From Methylobacterium sp. E-005 (GTDB lineage Bacteria > Pseudomonadota > Alphaproteobacteria > Rhizobiales > Beijerinckiaceae), in NCBI RefSeq assembly GCF_022829725.1, contig NZ_JAKSYG010000200.1, positions 1-64,000 of the forward strand: a stretch of 64,000 nucleotides of DNA, in the 5' to 3' direction. The translations under genes were made by a program, and so were the position numbers. A model generated the notes under the pieces. It was not told the DNA's origin and ran no database searches. It saw only the letters and a program-made list of their open reading frames with translations. The first letter of the stretch is position 1. Each line of letters opens with the position of its first letter. Shown one piece after another: positions 62,220 through 64,000 of this stretch.

Positions 62220-63620
62220 TCACGACCGCCCGAGCGATGGATCGTCCGGCCGCACGGTGATCAGATGAGGTAGACCGTTCCGTCGGTGCGGAACACCTTG
62301 GGGCAGTCCGTCGCGTCGACCAGGCGCCGGGCCGCGTCCAGGGAGATGTGGCGGGCCTGGGCGATCTCCGGCAACGTCATCCAGCGCGCATTCATGGCGA
62401 GGCTCCCTCCGTAGTTTGTGCGGATCCCGGGTCAACGGCAGAGCCGGCGGCGGGTTCACGGGCGCGTCGTCCGGGGCGATGAGGTCCTGCGGGTTGCCCA
62501 CGAGCCAGCCGGACGGCGCCGGCGGCGCGGCGGCGATCTCGCGCAGCAGGGTCGGGACCCGCGCCCAGGGCTCGGTGACCGGCCGGATCGCGGCCCGCTC
62601 CTGCCCGCCGGCGATGCGGATATCGGCCCAGCGGGCACAGAAGGCCGCGACGCAATCCGGGTCGAAATGGCGCCCGCTCTCGGCGCGCAGGCTGTCCAGG
62701 GCCGCCGCGAAGGGCATCGCCGCCTTGTAGGGGCGCTGCGTGGTCAGGGCGTCGAACACGTCCGCCACCGCGACGATCCGGGCGGCGAGCGGGATCGCGG
62801 TCCCGGCGAGCCCGTTCGGGTAGCCGCTGCCGTCCCAGCGCTCGTGATGGGCTTCGGCGATCTCGGCCGCGAGACGGATCAGCTCGGATTCGCTCCCGCC
62901 CAGGATGCGCTGGCCGATGGTGGTATGGGTCTGGACCACGGCGAACTCGTCCAGATCCAGCCGCCCGGGCTTCAGCAGGATGCCGTCCGGGACGCCGACC
63001 TTGCCGACATCGTGCAGCGGTGCCGCGAGGTAGAGGTTGCGGCAGAAATCGGCGCCGAGCCCGAGCCCCTCGGCGATGATCTGGCTGTAACGGGCGACCC
63101 GCCAGGTATGGTCGCCCGTGTCGTTGTCGCGGTACTCGACCGCGAGGGCGAGGCGGAAGATGATCTCCTCCTCGCGCTCGCGCATGTGGCGCAGGGCAGC
63201 CTCGACCTCGCCGTCGAGCCAGGCCGCCTGCTCGGCCAGCCGCCGCACGGCCTTGGCGAGGCGGATCACGTTGCGCAGCCGTACGGTCAGCTCGACGCCC
63301 TGCATGGAGGTGTCGAGAAAGTCGGTCGCCCCGGCCTCCAGGGCGGAGAGCCGCACCGCGTCCGAGATGTCGTCGGCCAGCATCACGATCGGCACCTGGG
63401 CATAGTGCGGGATGGTCCGCATGCACCGGATGAAGGCGATCCCGTCCATGGCGCGCAGGTGGCAATCGACCAGGATGAGGTCGAAGGCCCGGATCTGCGC
63501 CTCGATGAGCGCGGTGGCCGGATCGGCGTAGTCGGTCACGCTCACATCGGGCTTGGCCTCCAGCAGCCGGCGCAGCCGCTGGCGCATGGTGGCGCTGTCG
63601 TCAACCAGGAGTGCGTCCAT
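62220..63620 (-). CDS. HD-GYP response regulator (c-di-GMP phosphodiesterase)
   Basis: A 466-aa reading frame. The receiver has Asp52 (LILVDCHLRAMDG). The HD-GYP domain follows a coiled-coil linker: HDVGK at 203-207 and GYP at 266-268, both intact, so c-di-GMP hydrolysis is expected. After about residue 395 the translation becomes unlike the family, and the last 60 residues overlap a separate 44-aa frame. A one-base frameshift near 62420-62450 is suspected; in the other frame the gene would stop at 62392 with ATGA overlap. Confidence 0.85.
   Translation of the reverse strand: MDALLVDDSATMRQRLRRLLEAKPDVSVTDYADPATALIEAQIRAFDLILVDCHLRAMDGIAFIRCMRTIPHYAQVPIVMLADDISDAVRLSALEAGATDFLDTSMQGVELTVRLRNVIRLAKAVRRLAEQAAWLDGEVEAALRHMREREEEIIFRLALAVEYRDNDTGDHTWRVARYSQIIAEGLGLGADFCRNLYLAAPLHDVGKVGVPDGILLKPGRLDLDEFAVVQTHTTIGQRILGGSESELIRLAAEIAEAHHERWDGSGYPNGLAGTAIPLAARIVAVADVFDALTTQRPYKAAMPFAAALDSLRAESGRHFDPDCVAAFCARWADIRIAGGQERAAIRPVTEPWARVPTLLREIAAAPPAPSGWLVGNPQDLIAPDDAPVNPPPALPLTRDPHKLRREPRHECALDDVAGDRPGPPHLPGRGPAPGRRDGLPQGVPHRRNGLPHLITVRPDDPSLGRS
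62261..62395 (-). CDS. 44-residue HTH-like protein overlapping the HD-GYP gene
   Basis: MNARWMTLPEIAQARHISLD, AARRLVDATDCPKVFRTDGT and VYLI resemble a small excisionase/MerR-like helix-turn-helix. It has a strong ribosome site (GGAGGGAG, eight bases upstream) and a natural stop. It lies in another frame from the HD-GYP tail, and fits if the HD-GYP gene really ends at 62392. Confidence 0.55.
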   Translation of the reverse strand: MNARWMTLPEIAQARHISLDAARRLVDATDCPKVFRTDGTVYLI

Positions 63621-63778
63621 CAGGGGCTCCCGGGCGGCGGTGTCGGTGCGACCGGCGCGGCGACGCCCGCCGGATAGGGGCGAGGGTGGTTCATCCGGAA
63701 CTTCGTCGCCTGCCCCGGTCCGAACCTCTGCTGCCGCGGACGTATCGGACTCAGTTCCGGGGCGGGCACGGGCGGGAG

Positions 63779-63820
63779 ATCTATCATTGATGCGCTCGGG
63801 ACGGCGGCTGTATGATAGAT
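63779..63820. promoter_or_regulatory. Inverted repeat upstream of the HD-GYP gene
   Basis: ATCTATCAT (63779-63787) and ATGATAGAT (63812-63820) are exact complements, 24 bases apart, about 160 bp before the HD-GYP start. It may be an operator or a leader hairpin. The flanking 63621-63957 has no other recognisable gene, and composition becomes AT-rich from about 63800. Confidence 0.45.
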
Positions 63821-63957
63821 TTGGATCGCAACGCGTTAAAAGTAGGTAAATAATTATTCTGCTGAGCCGAGTAGAAATAACTCTGTATCCGTACGAAATC
63901 TTGAAACGATGAGAAGGACAGAGGCGTATCGATCAGTTGACCTAAGGAGATCAGAAA

Positions 63958-64000
63958 TTGAAACTTCGAACGATAGTACACATTGCACTTTTGCCGAGGC
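63958..64000 (+). CDS. Start of a possible secreted protein (partial)
   Basis: A TTG at 63958 has TAAGGAGA eight bases upstream and reads MKLRTIVHIALLPR-like, a signal-peptide beginning, before the window ends. An ATG at 63909 in another frame is open too but lacks a ribosome site. Only 14 codons are visible. Confidence 0.4.
   Translation, partial: MKLRTIVHIALLPR

Noticed and set aside
63784..63981. A 65-residue minus-strand frame in AT-rich sequence
   Set aside because: No ribosome site, no recognisable family, and it crosses the inverted repeat and the better-supported TTG start on the other strand.
1..64000. CRISPR array, prophage or origin of replication
   Set aside because: No regularly spaced direct repeats, phage structural genes or DnaA-box clusters were seen.

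Overview
The window is GC-rich alphaproteobacterial chromosome, most like Methylobacterium/Methylorubrum (Hyphomicrobiales). Signs are the ntrY-ntrX-hfq-hflX order, the cell-cycle regulator family formerly called DUF1013, class I lysyl-tRNA synthetase, a selenocysteine tRNA, the divergent mntH/mntR pair with an MntR box, and many GC-rich palindromic intergenic repeats. Genus assignment is inference; no database search was possible.

Layout. 1-6.4 kb: end of a TonB-receptor-like gene, an acyl-CoA dehydrogenase/cytochrome b561 pair, benzoylformate decarboxylase, and manganese uptake (mntH, MntR box, mntR). 6.4-15.1 kb: a DUF4926/DUF6883-like pair, then a zinc metallopeptidase divergent from a three-gene peptide-ligation cluster (transglutaminase-DUF2126, ATP-grasp/alpha-E fusion, transglutaminase). 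15.2-19.4 kb: a MazE-like remnant, a flavin-binding PPOX protein, lysK, a RelE/ParE toxin-antitoxin pair and a family 3 solute-binding protein. 19.4-25.2 kb: a glycosyltransferase gene split by a 3.75-kb IS1595-family element. Besides its transposase the element carries a membrane protein, a small HTH-like protein, a coiled-coil/winged-helix protein and a predicted Panacea (PanAT) toxin-antitoxin pair. It has 23-bp terminal inverted repeats and direct repeats at the target. 25.2-28.2 kb: decayed phosphonate-type ABC genes, palindromic repeats and a His/Met-rich secreted peptide.

28.2-35.5 kb: housekeeping and regulatory genes on the minus strand (adenylate cyclase, hflX, hfq, ntrX, ntrY). 35.7-41.4 kb: two small membrane proteins, an oxidoreductase, tRNA-Sec, then a partly decayed surface-glycan cluster in which a UDP-glucuronate decarboxylase-like gene is intact but glycosyltransferase, inositol-phosphate synthase and glycosidase genes are broken. 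41.5-52.2 kb: a topoisomerase III-like gene, prs, an alpha/beta hydrolase, a PspA-like protein with divergent TetR regulator, and two solute-binding proteins.

52.7-56.0 kb: a lower-GC surface-glycan segment with a DUF4214 protein and a two-domain glycosyltransferase interrupted by one in-frame TAG. 56.4-60.0 kb: an EmrAB-type efflux operon with divergent TetR repressor and a perfect inverted-repeat operator. 60.0-60.2 kb: a structured, terminator-ended sequence that looks like a small RNA. 60.4-64 kb: TrcR/DUF1013, a histone-deacetylase-family hydrolase, and an HD-GYP response regulator overlapping a 44-aa HTH-like ORF.

The most interesting features are the passenger-carrying IS1595 element with three operator-like repeats, the two-domain glycosyltransferase with a lone amber codon, and the candidate small RNA.
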